Shown here in pieces: positions 41,501 to 52,405 of a DNA stretch of 64,000 nucleotides. The DNA lies in NCBI GenBank assembly GCA_015847255.1, contig JADLZK010005796.1, forward strand, positions 211,692 through 275,691. Reading direction: 5' to 3'. The notes below the pieces were generated by a model that was not told the DNA's origin, ran no database searches, and saw nothing but the letters and a program-made list of their open reading frames with translations. The stretch comes from Hyparrhenia diplandra. Taxonomy: Eukaryota > Streptophyta > Magnoliopsida > Poales > Poaceae. Within the stretch, counting starts at the first letter, position 1. Each line of letters starts with the position of its first letter. Made by a program: the position numbers and the translations under genes.

Positions 41501-44500
41501 AGACAAAGAAGAAAGAAGAGAGGCAGGAGGAGGCTCATCATGCAGCCGGTGACGTCGAAACAGGAGCACTTCTAGTGGCTCAGGTCTGCTCGGTGGCTGG
41601 CACATCAGAAGCAGACGATCAGCATGTGTTCTTGAATCAGGATCGCGTGTTCCCGGCGGGGTACGTGGAAGGGGCGTGGATACTTGACACTGGTGCCACA
41701 AACCATATGACGGGCTGTCGGGAGGCACTGACTACCTTAGATGAGTCGGTGCGAGGAGCTGTGCGTTTCGGCGATGGATCCAGAGTGGAGATCCACGGCA
41801 TTGGCGCGGTGACTATTGCTGGAAAAACTAAGGATCATCGGGTCCTTACAAAGGTATATTATATACCCTCTCTCAAATGCAATATCATTAGTCTGGGGCA
41901 ATTGGAAGAGGCAGGATGCCGGGTCGAGATGGATCACGGTGTGATGGAGGTGTTTGAGCATAGCTGGCCAGCATATAGAAAGCGTGGTGTACTTCTGAGA
42001 GCAGAAAGGAAGAATCGCTTGTATGTGCTGAAGTTAAACCTCACTGATCCAATTTGCTTGCTGACTAAGATGGAGAATGCGGCTTGGCTATGTCATGCCA
42101 GGTTTGGGCATTTGAATTTTCGGGCGCTACATGATCTCGGGGCAAGAGCAATGGTAGAAGGCTTGCCAATGATCAAACAAGTGGAGCAGGTATGCGATGG
42201 GTGTGCCTTGGGAAAGCAGCATAGGGCACCCTTTCCTCAAGCATCGACGTTCAGAGCGACGCACGGTCTTGAGCTGATACACAGTGACTTGTGTGGTCCA
42301 ATTTCACCGCACACGCCAGGCGGCAAGGCATACTTCTTACTTGTGGTTGACGATTTCAGTCGCTACATGTGGCTCGAGCTGTTAACGTCCAAAGATGAGG
42401 CGTTTGAGAGTCTGAAGAAAATAATTGTGGCAGCTGAAGTTCAGTCAGGGCGTCGGTTGAAGGGTTTCAGATCAGATCGCGGTGGCGAGTTCAATTCAGC
42501 AGTGGTGGTCACGTTTTGCAGCGAAAGAGGTGTTGCACATTACAAGACCACGCCGTATACGCCCCAACAAAATGGTGTCGTCGAACGACGTAATCAAACG
42601 GTGGTCGAGATGGCTCGTTGTTTGTTGAAGTCGATGAAGGTACCAAATAAGTACTGGGGGGAGACAGTGAGGACGGCTGTATATATTCTCGAACAGATCG
42701 CCAACCAAGAGTTCGAATACGAAGACACCCTATGAGGCTTGGTTCGGCAAGAAACCGAGCGTGAGCCACATGAGGACGTTTGGTTGTGTTGCATATGCAA
42801 AACGCAATGGGCCAGGAGTAACTAAGCTTGCAGACAGATCCATCCCAGGTGTGTTCTTCGGGTATGAACCGGGCATGAAGGGCTACAGGGTTTTCGATCC
42901 AGTGAAGGAGAAGTTGATGCTATCACGGGATGTGGTGTTTGATGAGAAGAATCCATGGAATTGGGGGGAGAAAGCCAGCAGCGCTAGTGGTGGAGAAGCT
43001 GCACCAGGTTCTTTCAGTATTCAGTATTCAGACACTGACACTGTTTCTTGTCCGACAACAGACAGCGGTTCAGGTCAGGCTGCTGATTCTTTCGATGGTG
43101 GCGCACTTACCCCGCCTGCTGCAGCAATTCCAGAAGATGGCGATGGGGCTCCTGCGCTACACACTCCCATGATTAGCAGCGTTGGATCGACCCAAGGAGC
43201 TATCCAGTGGGCGACACCACCAACTGATGCCTCTGAAGATTCAGATGGAGGTCCTAGGAGATACAGGACCATTCCAAATTTGCTTGAAACAACCGTGCCC
43301 ATCCAAGACATGGAGTATAGTGGGTTGTGTTTAGTAGCAGCAGAGGAGCCTAGTTCGGTGGAAGAGGCCTTGACAGAGCAGTGCTGGAGAGATGCCATGA
43401 TGGTTGAGATGAAGGCCATTGAAGAAAATAAAACCTGGGAGCTATCAGATCTGCCTGCAAGACAGAAAGCAATAGGCTTGAAGTGGGTCTTCAAAGTAAA
43501 GAAAGACCCTGAAGGGAAGATAATAAAGCACAAAGCAAGGTTAGTGGCTAAAGGTTATGCACAGCAGCAGGGTGTCGACTTTGATGAAGTCTTTGCACCA
43601 GTAGCCAGAATTGAGACAGTGAGGGTTTTACTTGCATTAGCAGCACAGGGTGGTTGGCAGGTTCACCACATGGACGTTAAATCCGCTTTTCTGAATGGAG
43701 ACCTGACTGAGACAGTGTTTGTGAAGCAACCTCCTGGCTTTGTGATTGGCAAGGGTGACAAAGTGTTAAGATTGAGGAAGGCACTGTATGGCCTAAGGCA
43801 AGCACCAAGAGCCTGGAACTTCAAGTTAGATAAGGAGTTACTGAATCTTGGCTTTGTGAGGAGTAAAATTGAGCATGCTGTGTATAGGAGGACCAGCAAG
43901 AAATCCTTCTTACTCGTTGGTGTTTATGTTGATGATTTGGTGATCTGTGGACCACATGTCAGTGACATAGTGCAGTTCAAAAGGAGATGCAGAAAAAATT
44001 CAGCATGAGTGATCTTGGGCTTCTAAGCTATTATTTGGGGATTGAAGTAAAGCAAGGAAGTGAAGGTGTCACGTTGAGTCAGAGTGCTTATGCACTGAAG
44101 ATCTTGGAAAATGCAGGTATGATGAACTGCAATCCAAGTGCCACTCCAATGGAGGTGAGACTCAAACTCACGAGGGGTTTAGAAGAAGAAGTGGTGAATC
44201 CTACAGCATACAGAAGCATAATTGGGAGCTTGAGGTATTTAGTCAACACTCGGCCAGACTTAGCATATTCGGTTGGTGTGGCTAGTAGATACATGGAAGC
44301 TCCAACTAAGCAACACTGGGCAGTGGTGAAGCATATACTGAGGTATCTGAAGGGTACCGTGGAGCTTGGCTGCAAGTATGATCATGGCACTGCGCTGAAA
44401 TCCTTCTTGCTTGGGTACAGCGACAGTGACTTTGCAGGTGATACCGAGGATAGGAAAAGTACCACAGGGGTTGTCTATTTCCTCGGGAGCAATTTGGTCA

Positions 44501-44883
44501 CTTGGGCTTCACAGAAGCAGAAGATAGTTGCTCTTTCTTCATGTGAAGCTGAATATGTGGCAGCAGCTGCAGCAGCTTGCCAAGGTGTGTGGCTTAGTCG
44601 ACTGTTGGGTGATTTGTTGGGAACAAAGGAGATGCCAGTGAAGTTATTGATGGACAATATGTCAGCTATTGCCCTGAGCAAAAATCCGGTGCTTCATGAT
44701 AGAAGTAAACACATTGATACACGGTATCACTTCATTCGTGAATGTATCGAGCAAGGCAAGGTGGAGATTGAACACGTCAGGACTGAAGAGCAGCTCGCTG
44801 ATATGTTTACCAAGGCCTTGGGAAGGGTGAGGTTTCAAGAGCTTCGTCAAGCGTTGGGCGCCGTCAAGGTGCATCAAGTTTAG
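41398..44883 (+). pseudogene. copia pol polyprotein (protease, integrase, RT, RNase H), two frame breaks
   Basis: The first ORF (41398-42735) begins with the zinc knuckle and continues with the protease motif DTGA (residues 97-100). It then has the integrase HHCC zinc domain (HARFGH, CDGCALGK) and the three acidic integrase residues in SDLCGP, RSDRGGEF and QNGVVERR. The frame is lost at about 42700. The second ORF (42761-44008) ends the integrase and holds RT, with VKSAFLNG and the catalytic YVDD in VGVYVDDLVICG. A missing A in the run at about 43978 shifts to the third ORF (43987-44883), RNase H, with SDSDFAGD, SSCEAEYVA and DNMSAI. The stop TAG is at 44881. All catalytic residues are present. 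Confidence 0.9.
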
Positions 44884-44890
44884 GGGAGTT

Positions 44891-45301
44891 TGTTAGCTAA
44901 ACTAGAAGCATGCATATGTAATCTTTATTTCCTAAGTCATAGAACAGTTAGTTAGGACTTGGACACAATCGGTGGCGTGCTGGATTGTGATCTAGGTCGT
45001 GGGTCGGTCATTGTAAGCGCCACGACGCGTATTTGCACGCGGTGCAGGTCGCGGTGAAACGCACGCACACGGTGCGCCGGGCGCGGGCGCTGGGGATCGC
45101 GGGAGTCTGTTCCCAAGATCATGTATGCATCTATATAAGCATGAATAAAGGACCAAAAAGGCTGCGAGATTGGCAGCGTCAAACATTCATCTTACTCGTG
45201 TTTCCATCTACTATAAACCCTAGTGTCTCGGCGGAACGTGGCGATCACCGGAACGCCGGCGACGTCGTGATCCCGACGGTGAGCGCGGTGCTGCTCCAAC
45301 A
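44891..45301 (+). repeat. copia 3' LTR
   Basis: It begins directly after the purine tract AGGGGAGTT. The 411 bases include about 30 (GGTGGCGTGCTGGATTGTGA and beyond) partly missing from the 5' LTR. It ends GCTCCAACA before TTGTT. Confidence 0.9.
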
Positions 45302-45454
45302 TTGTTGGCCACCCAATCGGTAGGGTTGTGCTCGTGCCATGACGCATCAAAACAAAGGACTTCCCTAAGCCCGCAGAGCTAGGGGCTTCGGGCCCAGTCA
45401 TTAGCTCCTCGTTGCAGAGGGAGGATCCTTGTGTAGGCTGAGAAGGCGCATCCA
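45302..45454. other. gypsy-like remnant after the copia element
   Basis: Continues the GC-rich remnant interrupted at 40092 (GGCTTCGGGCCCAGTCATTA and neighbours). Short and non-coding. Confidence 0.35.
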
Positions 45455-45888
45455 GGAAATTGACACTAACGTCAATGCAAGGTACTCCAAATACTTGAGA
45501 GAGAAAGCAATGAAGGACTTATGTGCGGCAGTGGAGATCAAGATCAACCTCGATGACATGCTAACCACCTTGGCTGCTACAAGTGACACCTGTCGAGTTG
45601 CAGCAATCATTCACATGTCCTACCCGCCATGGCCCATGAGGGACACACTTTATATTTAACATGCATATTCATATTTTTACTTTGCATGGTATCTTTTATA
45701 TTTTAATATGCAATTAGTTTGAAACCTTGCCATTAACGATGGTGACTCTTAATGCATCACATATATTAAGTCATGGATCTGAATTTTAATTTTTTAACTT
45801 TATTTTTATTGACTGCTACAAATTTTTTTCCTGGAAAATCGCAGTTAGCAATAGTTTTTTCCTAGCAAATCGCCCTGGTTAATCCAAA

Positions 45889-46530
45889 ATGCCCGTCAAG
45901 GTTAGCCCTGGAAAATGGCAGTTAGCAATAATATTTTCCTGGCTAGGCCCTGGCCAGCCTCGGTCAAGTTCGCATCACCGCACCCCAGCACCCCACCGCA
46001 CTGCCCGTGGCGCCGATCATGGCCGTCTTCCATCCTGCTCCACACCGGGGCACCGGTCATCGTGGTTGTCCTTCAGCAGCACCGCACCGTACTGCCGGTC
46101 GTCGTCGTTGTACTGCTTGGCTCTGAAGGGGAGCAGTGCGGACCATGTCTGCCTCCTCCCCTGTCCCTGATTCGCGACACTGGGGCACACGAGCGCCACT
46201 GCGTTGATTTGCACCCTCCTCGCTCAGATCTGGCCACGGGGAGGTCATAGTGACTGAGGAGGTGGAAGGCCTGTTGACCGAGGAAGGGGGGGTCCTGGTG
46301 GCTGAGGAGGAGGACCTGGTGACCGAGGAGGCGGAGCTCTTGGTGGCCAAGGGCGGCGTGTAGGAGTGTGTCGTCATGAAGCTCTACTGCATGCTCCGCC
46401 TTGTGGAGATTTACGTGGAAATGGTTGAGGCCCTGCTACTCGTCGTGCTTACCGTGCCCTACTTGCGTTGCTGCTGTGGTGTGCTGTGCTCGCTGAGGAA
46501 GCGCACCAATTTGGAGAAGAGGTAACTGTA
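45889..46530 (+). other. possible short gene within repeat unit 1
   Basis: The plus strand has a Glu/Val-rich reading (EVIVTEEVEG and AEEEDLVTEEAELLVAK) near 46240-46360. After a break, MKLYCMLRLVEIYVEMVEAL follows, leading into a hydrophobic then Cys/Arg-rich end before a GTAACTG that could be a donor at about 46522. The same arrangement is repeated in unit 2 (47100-47890). No family is recognised; it could be a small membrane protein or chance. Confidence 0.3.
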
Positions 46531-46594
46531 CCAATTTTGAAACTTCTTTCATTTTACTGCTTCCTTTCATTGTCTCTTTAACTTCCTTTATATA

Positions 46595-46785
46595 CGGGTA
46601 CCGAGTTGAGGAGGGAGTCTACCAAAAAAAGATGCATATGAGAGGTCAAGATACTCCAACTTTGTAAGGATGGAGAGCAGGAGGTGTCACTGTGCCAGAG
46701 AAAAGAATCCGAGATGTCTCGAATTCTCTTCGGAAACAATCTCAGTCTCAGTCTGGTTAGTTCCCTCGTCCCCTCGAGGAAATTG
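46595..46785 (-). pseudogene. LRR receptor-like fragment in repeat unit 1
   Basis: The minus strand of the unit end reads KLEYLDLSYA preceded by a Ser-rich segment. It is the same LRR fragment as in copy 2 but with an extra base in an A run at 46622, so the frame is lost sooner. Confidence 0.4.
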
Positions 46786-47972
46786 ACACTAACGTCAATG
46801 CATGGTACTCCAAATACTTGAGAGAGAAAGCAATGAAGGACTTATGTGCGGCAGTGGAGATCAAGATCAACCTTGATGACATGCTAACCACCTTGGCTGC
46901 TACGAGTGACACCTGTCGAGTTGCAGCAATCATTCACATGTCCTAGCCGCCATGGCCCATGAGGGACACACTTATATATTTAACATGCATATTCATATTT
47001 TTACTTTGCATGGTACCTTTTATATTTTAATATGCAATTAGTTTGAAACCTTGCCATTAACTATGGTGACTCTTAATGCATCACATATATTAAGTCATGG
47101 ATCTGAATTTTGATTTTTTTTAACTTTATTTTTATTGACGGCTACAAATTGTTTTCCTGGAAAATCACAGTTAGGAATAGTTTTTTCCTAGAAAATCGCC
47201 CGGTTAATCCAAAAACGCCCATCAAGGTTAGCCCTAGAAAATCGCAGTTGGCAATAATTTTTTCCTGGCTAGGCCCCCTGCCCAGCCTCGGTCAAGTTCG
47301 CATCACCGCCCCCAGCACCCCACCATACTGCCAGTGGCGCCGATCATGGCCGTCTTCCATCCTGCTCCACACCACGGCGCCGGTCATCGCGGGTCGCCCT
47401 TCAGCAGCACCGCTAACCGCACTGCCAGTTGTCGCCGTTGTATTGCTTGGCTCGAAGGGAGCTGTGCGGACCATGTCTCCCTCCCTCCCTGTCCCTGATT
47501 CCCGACACCGGGGTCACGAGCACAACTGCCTTGATTTGCACCCTCCTCGCTCAGATCTGGCCGCGGGGAAGGTCATAGTGGCTGAAGAGGCGGAGGGCCT
47601 GGTGACCGAGGAAGCGGGGGTCCTGGTGGCTGAGGAGGAGGACCTGGTGACCGCGGGAGGCAGAGAGCCCCGGTGACCGAGGAGGCGGAGCTCTTGGTGG
47701 CCAAGGGGGCGTGTAGGAGTGTGTCGCCTTGAATCTCTACCGCATGCTCCGCCTTTGTGGAGATTTACGTGGAAATGGTGGAGGCCCTGCTGCTCGTCGT
47801 GCTTACCGTGCCCTACTTTTGCGTTGCTGCTGTGGTGTGCTGTGCTCGCCGAGGAGCGCACTCAATTGAAGAAGAAGAGGTAACTGTACCAATTTTGAAA
47901 CTTCTTTCATTTTACTGCTTCCTTTCTTTGTCTCTTTAACTTCCTTTATGTACTTTGTTTTATCAATATATA

Positions 47973-48338
47973 TTAACATGTAAGGGCTCCTGGTACTAGC
48001 TGAGTACCGAGTTGAGGAGGGAGTCTACCAAAAATAGATGCATATGAGAGGTCAAGGTACTCCAACTTTGTAAGGATGGAGAGCAGGAGGTGACACTGTG
48101 CCAGAGAAAAGAATGCGAAATGTCTCGAATTCTCTTCGGAGACAGTCTCAGTCTCAGTCTGGTTAGGCCCCTCGTCCCTCGAGGAAATTGACACTAACGT
48201 CAATGCAAGGTACTCCAAATACTTGAGAGAGAAAGCAATGAAGGACTTATGTGCGGCAGTGGAGATCAAGATCAATCTTGATGACATGCTAACCACCTTG
48301 GCTGCTACAAGTGACACCTGTCGAGTTGCAGCAATCAT
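47973..48338 (-). pseudogene. LRR receptor-like fragment in repeat unit 2
   Basis: In a 121-codon ORF, SLKYLEYLALTLVSIS is followed by LTKLEYLDLSYASIFGRLPP. These are extracellular-type leucine-rich repeats with the LDLS...G/P spacing of receptor-like proteins. The ORF crosses the junction of units 2 and 3, so the full ORF itself is a product of the duplication. No signal peptide or membrane segment is seen. Confidence 0.45.
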
Positions 48339-48355
48339 TCACATGTCCTAGCCGC

Positions 48356-48760
48356 CACTACCGGACTCGAGGGCTTTGCTGAGTGTCACGGGCACTCGGC
48401 AAAGGCGATATATCGGGAAGCCTTTGCTGCGGCGGCCTTTGCCGAGCGCCACACCGCAAAGCGCGCTTCGCAAAGATTTCCGGCAAAGAGGCCTTTTTGC
48501 CGAAGTGTCTTTGTCGGGCACTCGGCAAAGGCTTTGCTGAGTGCTTTCAGCAAAGGCTTTGCCGAGTGCCAAATCGCAGACACACGACAAAGACAAGCTG
48601 CCTGACGGCGTGGACGGTGGCCCTCTTTGCCGAGTGCCCGGCGCACTCGGCAAAGAGTTTTTTACTTATTTCTTTGCCGAAAGTGTTGTGACCACTAAAC
48701 TCGGCAAAAGAGTAATGCCTTTGCTGAGTGTGGGTAATTGCACTCGCAAAAGAATTTTTT
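48356..48760. repeat. CACTA 2 terminal and subterminal repeats
   Basis: At least ten units of CACTCGGCAAAG or its inverse CTTTGCCGAGTG are seen. This is a well-known grass CACTA subterminal motif, expected to bind the transposase. Confidence 0.85.
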
Positions 48761-48852
48761 TTTTTTTTTTTGCAAATCTATATATATTACAGTTTCACAT
48801 ATAATCACATATATAAATATATCACATATCTCACAGGTCCACATATATCACA

Positions 48853-48890
<38 letters not shown>

Positions 48891-49369
48891 CTCACTAATA
48901 TCACATATGTCACATAGTTGATCACAAACATCCATAAATTCACATAGTCCACAAATCAACCACAAATCTAACAACCACACACACAAGTCCACAAATGTCT
49001 ATCACAAGTCCATAAGCACAACTCACGGCGCAAGTAGTGCGCCAAGTTCCCACCCAAAAGGAGGAATCTGTTGAGCCGGAGATTGGAACGTGGGCGCAGA
49101 TTGTTATGAGTCGGATGTGGGTTATTTGACGCCGCCGATTGGTGCTGCACAAAGAAGAGTACAATGTGTGAGACAAGATTTAAGATAGGTTATGAAAACT
49201 TGTAAAAAGAGCAAGATAATGTTGTTAGTTCAAAATTTCGGCAGCATCTCCCCTTCACGGTGAGGTTTCCAAAACCTGCAACAAAACAATGGCTCGATGG
49301 CTGACAACACATATCCATATGCACACATCATGGTGCATTCAATCCAACATTTCATTTAGATTCACTTTC
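48761..49369. other. CACTA 2 non-coding end region
   Basis: AT-rich, with a (TA)n run at 48857-48886. The GGTGAGGTTTCCAAAACCTG block near 49258 recurs in related form at about 56390. Confidence 0.45.
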
Positions 49370-51430
49370 ATATATGCATATTCACATGCACATTAGGGGT
49401 TAAGTTATAGAAACTCACACTCGCTGGAGTGCTAGCAAGATCCTGTGGAGTGAATAGCTGTGGTGGCGTCACAGTATAGCCCGAGCTGGCGGCAAAGTTT
49501 TGCATAAAAGCCCACATTTCTCGCTGCCTCGCATCAGACTCCTCCCGTAGCCTCCTCTCTTCCACCAACTGGGCCTACAATATTTCACCCCAATGTTAAA
49601 ACGCAAAGCAAAGGTATGTAAAAATCAATGGACAAAGAATAAAATAGAAGTAACTGCGGGCGCGTAACCGTATGCACTGTAGTGTCCGCCATGTGTGTAT
49701 GGCGGGCTCGAGCTCGTCTTTGCTTGCTCGAATCTCCGAGTTTTCCTAGTGTTGCGCTGGTCGATTCTTGGCCGCCGCCGATATAGTACCGCCCGTGCTT
49801 CTTCTCTCCTCCCAACCTCATGACGAAGTTCTTCGCCAATGGGATGGGCAGGCGGGATTAAAGTCCTGCCCATGGACCTGTCTTGACATCTCTCGTGTGT
49901 ACTCAGTGAGGCGGGAGTGTATGGACTGGTTGGTGTACGCCTCGGTGGGGCCTCCGGTTGTAGTGCTCGACGGACTTCACGGGGCGGTGTGGGCCATTGC
50001 CCACGCCTAGAATAGGGAGCAGCTTGCCACCATGTGACTCCGTACGCAAAAAGAAACAACAGGATAATTAGAAATTTGCATACTTGAGCTTTTAGAATAA
50101 AGAAGTGGATTGAGCGTACCCATTTAGCTGCATAGGCGAGGAGACAAAGGTTGCCTTGATGGTGCGGTACACCCGGCATCAACAAACGCCACTCTCGGGC
50201 CTCCCTGGTGGGTCCGCCAAAAGTCGGTGCTCCACCACTTGTCTGCCATTTGCGCCCAGCACTCTTCATCGTAACGCACCACCACGGAACCACCTACATG
50301 ACATCAAATATGTGACATATACTAGGATCAAATTAAGCCTATTTAATCTCAGAAAAAATCAGTATTAGTTTTCTATATTTACCATCATGTATTGCTCCTT
50401 GGTCAGCTGACTCCTCCCTGCAATCTTGCATGTCTTTTGTTGACCATCCTAAACCAGAAGTTGGCGTTGTATGTTATGACAGCTTGGAGGCGTGCCTCGT
50501 AATGCATGTCCTTCACGAGTCTGTGGTAGGCTCTGTCAACCGCATCCCTCGCCGCATCCTCATATCTGAAGAAATCCTATATATAGATACGATGTATCCG
50601 GTCATTATTTGAAGAATGTCTAATGCATGCAATGTGTAAAGAAATGTAGTGAGACGAATACTTACCCACACCTCCGCCTTCACACGCACTGCCACATTAA
50701 CATAAATTTGACCACCCCGATCAACTGCATTGGCCTTGACATCATAATGGTCAAACGTCTAGGCCGGCTCCCGCACTGAGCCATAGTCCACCAAGCCAGG
50801 GAAGTGTTTCTTGCACAACAGACTGATAATGCCATTGGGATGGCGTTTGTGATCACCTGCACCCACAATCAGGAAACCCCTGCCCATGTAATCAAGAAAA
50901 AGTATTAGTATTTATTGTGATTTTGAACATAACAAATGAGAAAACAGTAATAGCATGTTACTTACTTCGCACCACCGGGACGCACCACCGGGCGTCTGTC
51001 AAAAGGTATCGGTCGCTTCAGGAGTTTTGAGGGACCTCACTGATAGGGTTTAGCCGTGCCAGAGGAAGAGAAGCCCCCTGCCGCCCCTGCACCATAGGGA
51101 CTGACCCCCCCCAGATCCACCACCTCCTCGTCCTCCTCCTTTCTCCTCCGCCGCCTCGTCCTCCTCCTCCTCCTCCTCCGCCTCCTCCTCGTCGTCCGCC
51201 TCCTCATCCTCCTGAGGTGGCGGAGGAGACGGAGGAGCCTAACGACCCTGCCTCCTGCCTCCTCCTCCTCCTCCTCTGCCACCTCTTCTACCACCGGCGC
51301 TGCCTCCTCCTCCTCCTACTACTACTACTACTAACTGGCTCAGCCTCTAGTATTTGGACTTTACCTGCTTGACAGCTCTAGGGACAATCCCGCCACCGGC
51401 ATCTTTTTCAATCACTGTCATGGGCAAAGA
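49370..51430 (-). pseudogene. CACTA 2 ORF1-like protein (plant transposase, Transposase_24 type), multi-exon
   Basis: From the N-terminus on the minus strand: a Gly/Glu/Arg-rich low-complexity start (51390-51100, with Glu-coding GAG runs), then GPSKLLKRPIPFDRRPVVRP at about 51030. Further on come HKRHPNGIISLLCKKHFPGL (50860-50800), an exon with YEDAARDAVDRAYHRL and ARLQAVITYNANFWFRMVNK (50570-50440), SAGRKWQTSGGAPTFGGP (about 50255-50200) and the C-terminal helical EERRLREESDARQREMWAFM (49565-49510). This is the domain order of grass CACTA ORF1 proteins, thought to help the transposase bind DNA. Introns separate the blocks. At least one stop (near 50760) and some frame changes are present. 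Confidence 0.7.
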
Positions 51431-51840
51431 GAGATAAAATCAACAAAACATAATTAGAAAGAGATTTAAAATAAACAAAACATATTACAAAAAGAACAAA
51501 ACATAATTAGAAGGTAACATAATATTACATGAATTAGAAATAATCATCATGACCATCTGGAGGAGCTGGGACACGAGTCGCATCATCACTATCATACATG
51601 TCTACTTCCAAGTTGATATTGTGACCATCTGTTGTAGCAATGTCGCCCCTCAATTGTCATTGCCTAATTCTAATTGCCGAAGTAATTCTAAGTCTTTTCG
51701 TGATTTTCAACCTCATCCCCATCGTCCTCTCATCATCAACCCTTTCACCGTCTACTTCCATTATGACCGGATCAGTTATGTCTATCACAAAGCTCCCTTG
51801 TAGCCCCTCTTCTTAAAAGAACTCTCCCTCATATGTGCTT
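51431..51840. other. CACTA 2 spacer between ORF1 and transposase genes
   Basis: Non-coding or degenerate C-terminal acidic region of the transposase. Nothing firm is seen. Confidence 0.35.
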
Positions 51841-51844
51841 GGGT

Positions 51845-52330
51845 CAAAGTTGTAATCTTCATTGTTTGGCATAGGTAGTTTACCGCGGTGCTAATACCTT
51901 GGTCACAACATCCCAACCCTTAAGACACGGATCTTTTTGGCACGCCCATGGGAGATAATAAACTTGTGTGGCCTATTGAGCCACAACATAGACATCATCT
52001 CTTGGGTACTTGAAATCTTGAATTTCGACTATACCAAGATTTTCGGTTTTTCTTACTTGTTTAGGATCAAACCAATGGCATTTAAATACGACGGGATTAA
52101 GAGGTTTGTGGCCCTAAAATGTGAGTTCATATATTTCTTCAACTCTTCCATAAAATTTGTCCCCATCAAGGTTGGGCGTGAAAACTCGTATTTGTGGTTC
52201 TTCAATTGGGCCAACTCTCCTCGTGTCTTGTGTGAAAGCGATATCCATTCACGTCATAACCGTAAATGACATGAGCCTAAAGTCATGACCACCACAAGCA
52301 ACCTAACTCAACTCGGCGTCCATATTCGCG
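51845..52330 (-). pseudogene. CACTA 2 transposase C-terminal part (DUF4216-like)
   Basis: Mostly in one minus-strand frame the sequence reads NLDGDKFYGRVEEIYELTF, KPLNPVVFKCHWFDPKQVRK, ENLGIVEIQDFKYPRDD and then QVYYLPWACQKDP followed by KGWDVVTKVLAPR. This is the DUF4216 domain that follows TNP2 in plant CACTA transposases. An in-frame stop lies near 52135 and another near 51975. The upstream VNGYRF segment (about 52245) joins it to the part of the transposase right of the LTR insertion. Confidence 0.75.
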
Positions 52331-52405
52331 TCCAGATTGGTCCTGAAATGTTATATCATTCGCAAGCCGTTTAAAAGCGAGGATAGTAATGTCAAACTAA
52401 GTACG

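Larger units (their letters stand above)
40093..45301 (+). mobile_element. complete Ty1/copia LTR retrotransposon
   Basis: Two LTRs (40093-40490 and 44891-45301) flank a gag-pol region in the same orientation. The target-site duplication TTGTT is perfect (40088-40092 and 45302-45306). A primer-binding site and a purine tract are in the right places. The domain order gag, protease, integrase, RT, RNase H defines the copia superfamily. The two LTRs differ by many short indels, mainly in GC-rich parts. Two frame changes in pol and several in gag stop translation as written. Confidence 0.92.
45455..48355. repeat. 1.3-1.4-kb unit: two tandem copies and a truncated third
   Basis: Copies start at 45455 (1323 bases), 46778 (1405 bases) and 48183 (173 bases, cut by CACTA 2). 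Each begins GGAAATTGACACTAACGTCA and runs through TTGATGACATGCTAACCACC. A GC-rich middle with an Arg/Glu-coding stretch (GAGGAGGAGGACCTGGTGAC) follows, then a conserved GTGGAGATTTACGTGGAAAT region. The first two copies are about 93-95 percent alike by eye. Part of the unit is present in inverse orientation at 20990-21320 and 21960-22030. Confidence 0.8.

Noticed and set aside
43075..43533. 152-codon minus-strand ORF in the copia element
   Set aside because: Shadow of the pol frame on the opposite strand.
51037..51294. Arg/Glu-rich 85-codon minus-strand ORF
   Set aside because: Low-complexity GAG/GGA repeat read in the wrong frame; the region is counted as the ORF1 N-terminus of CACTA 2, not a separate protein.
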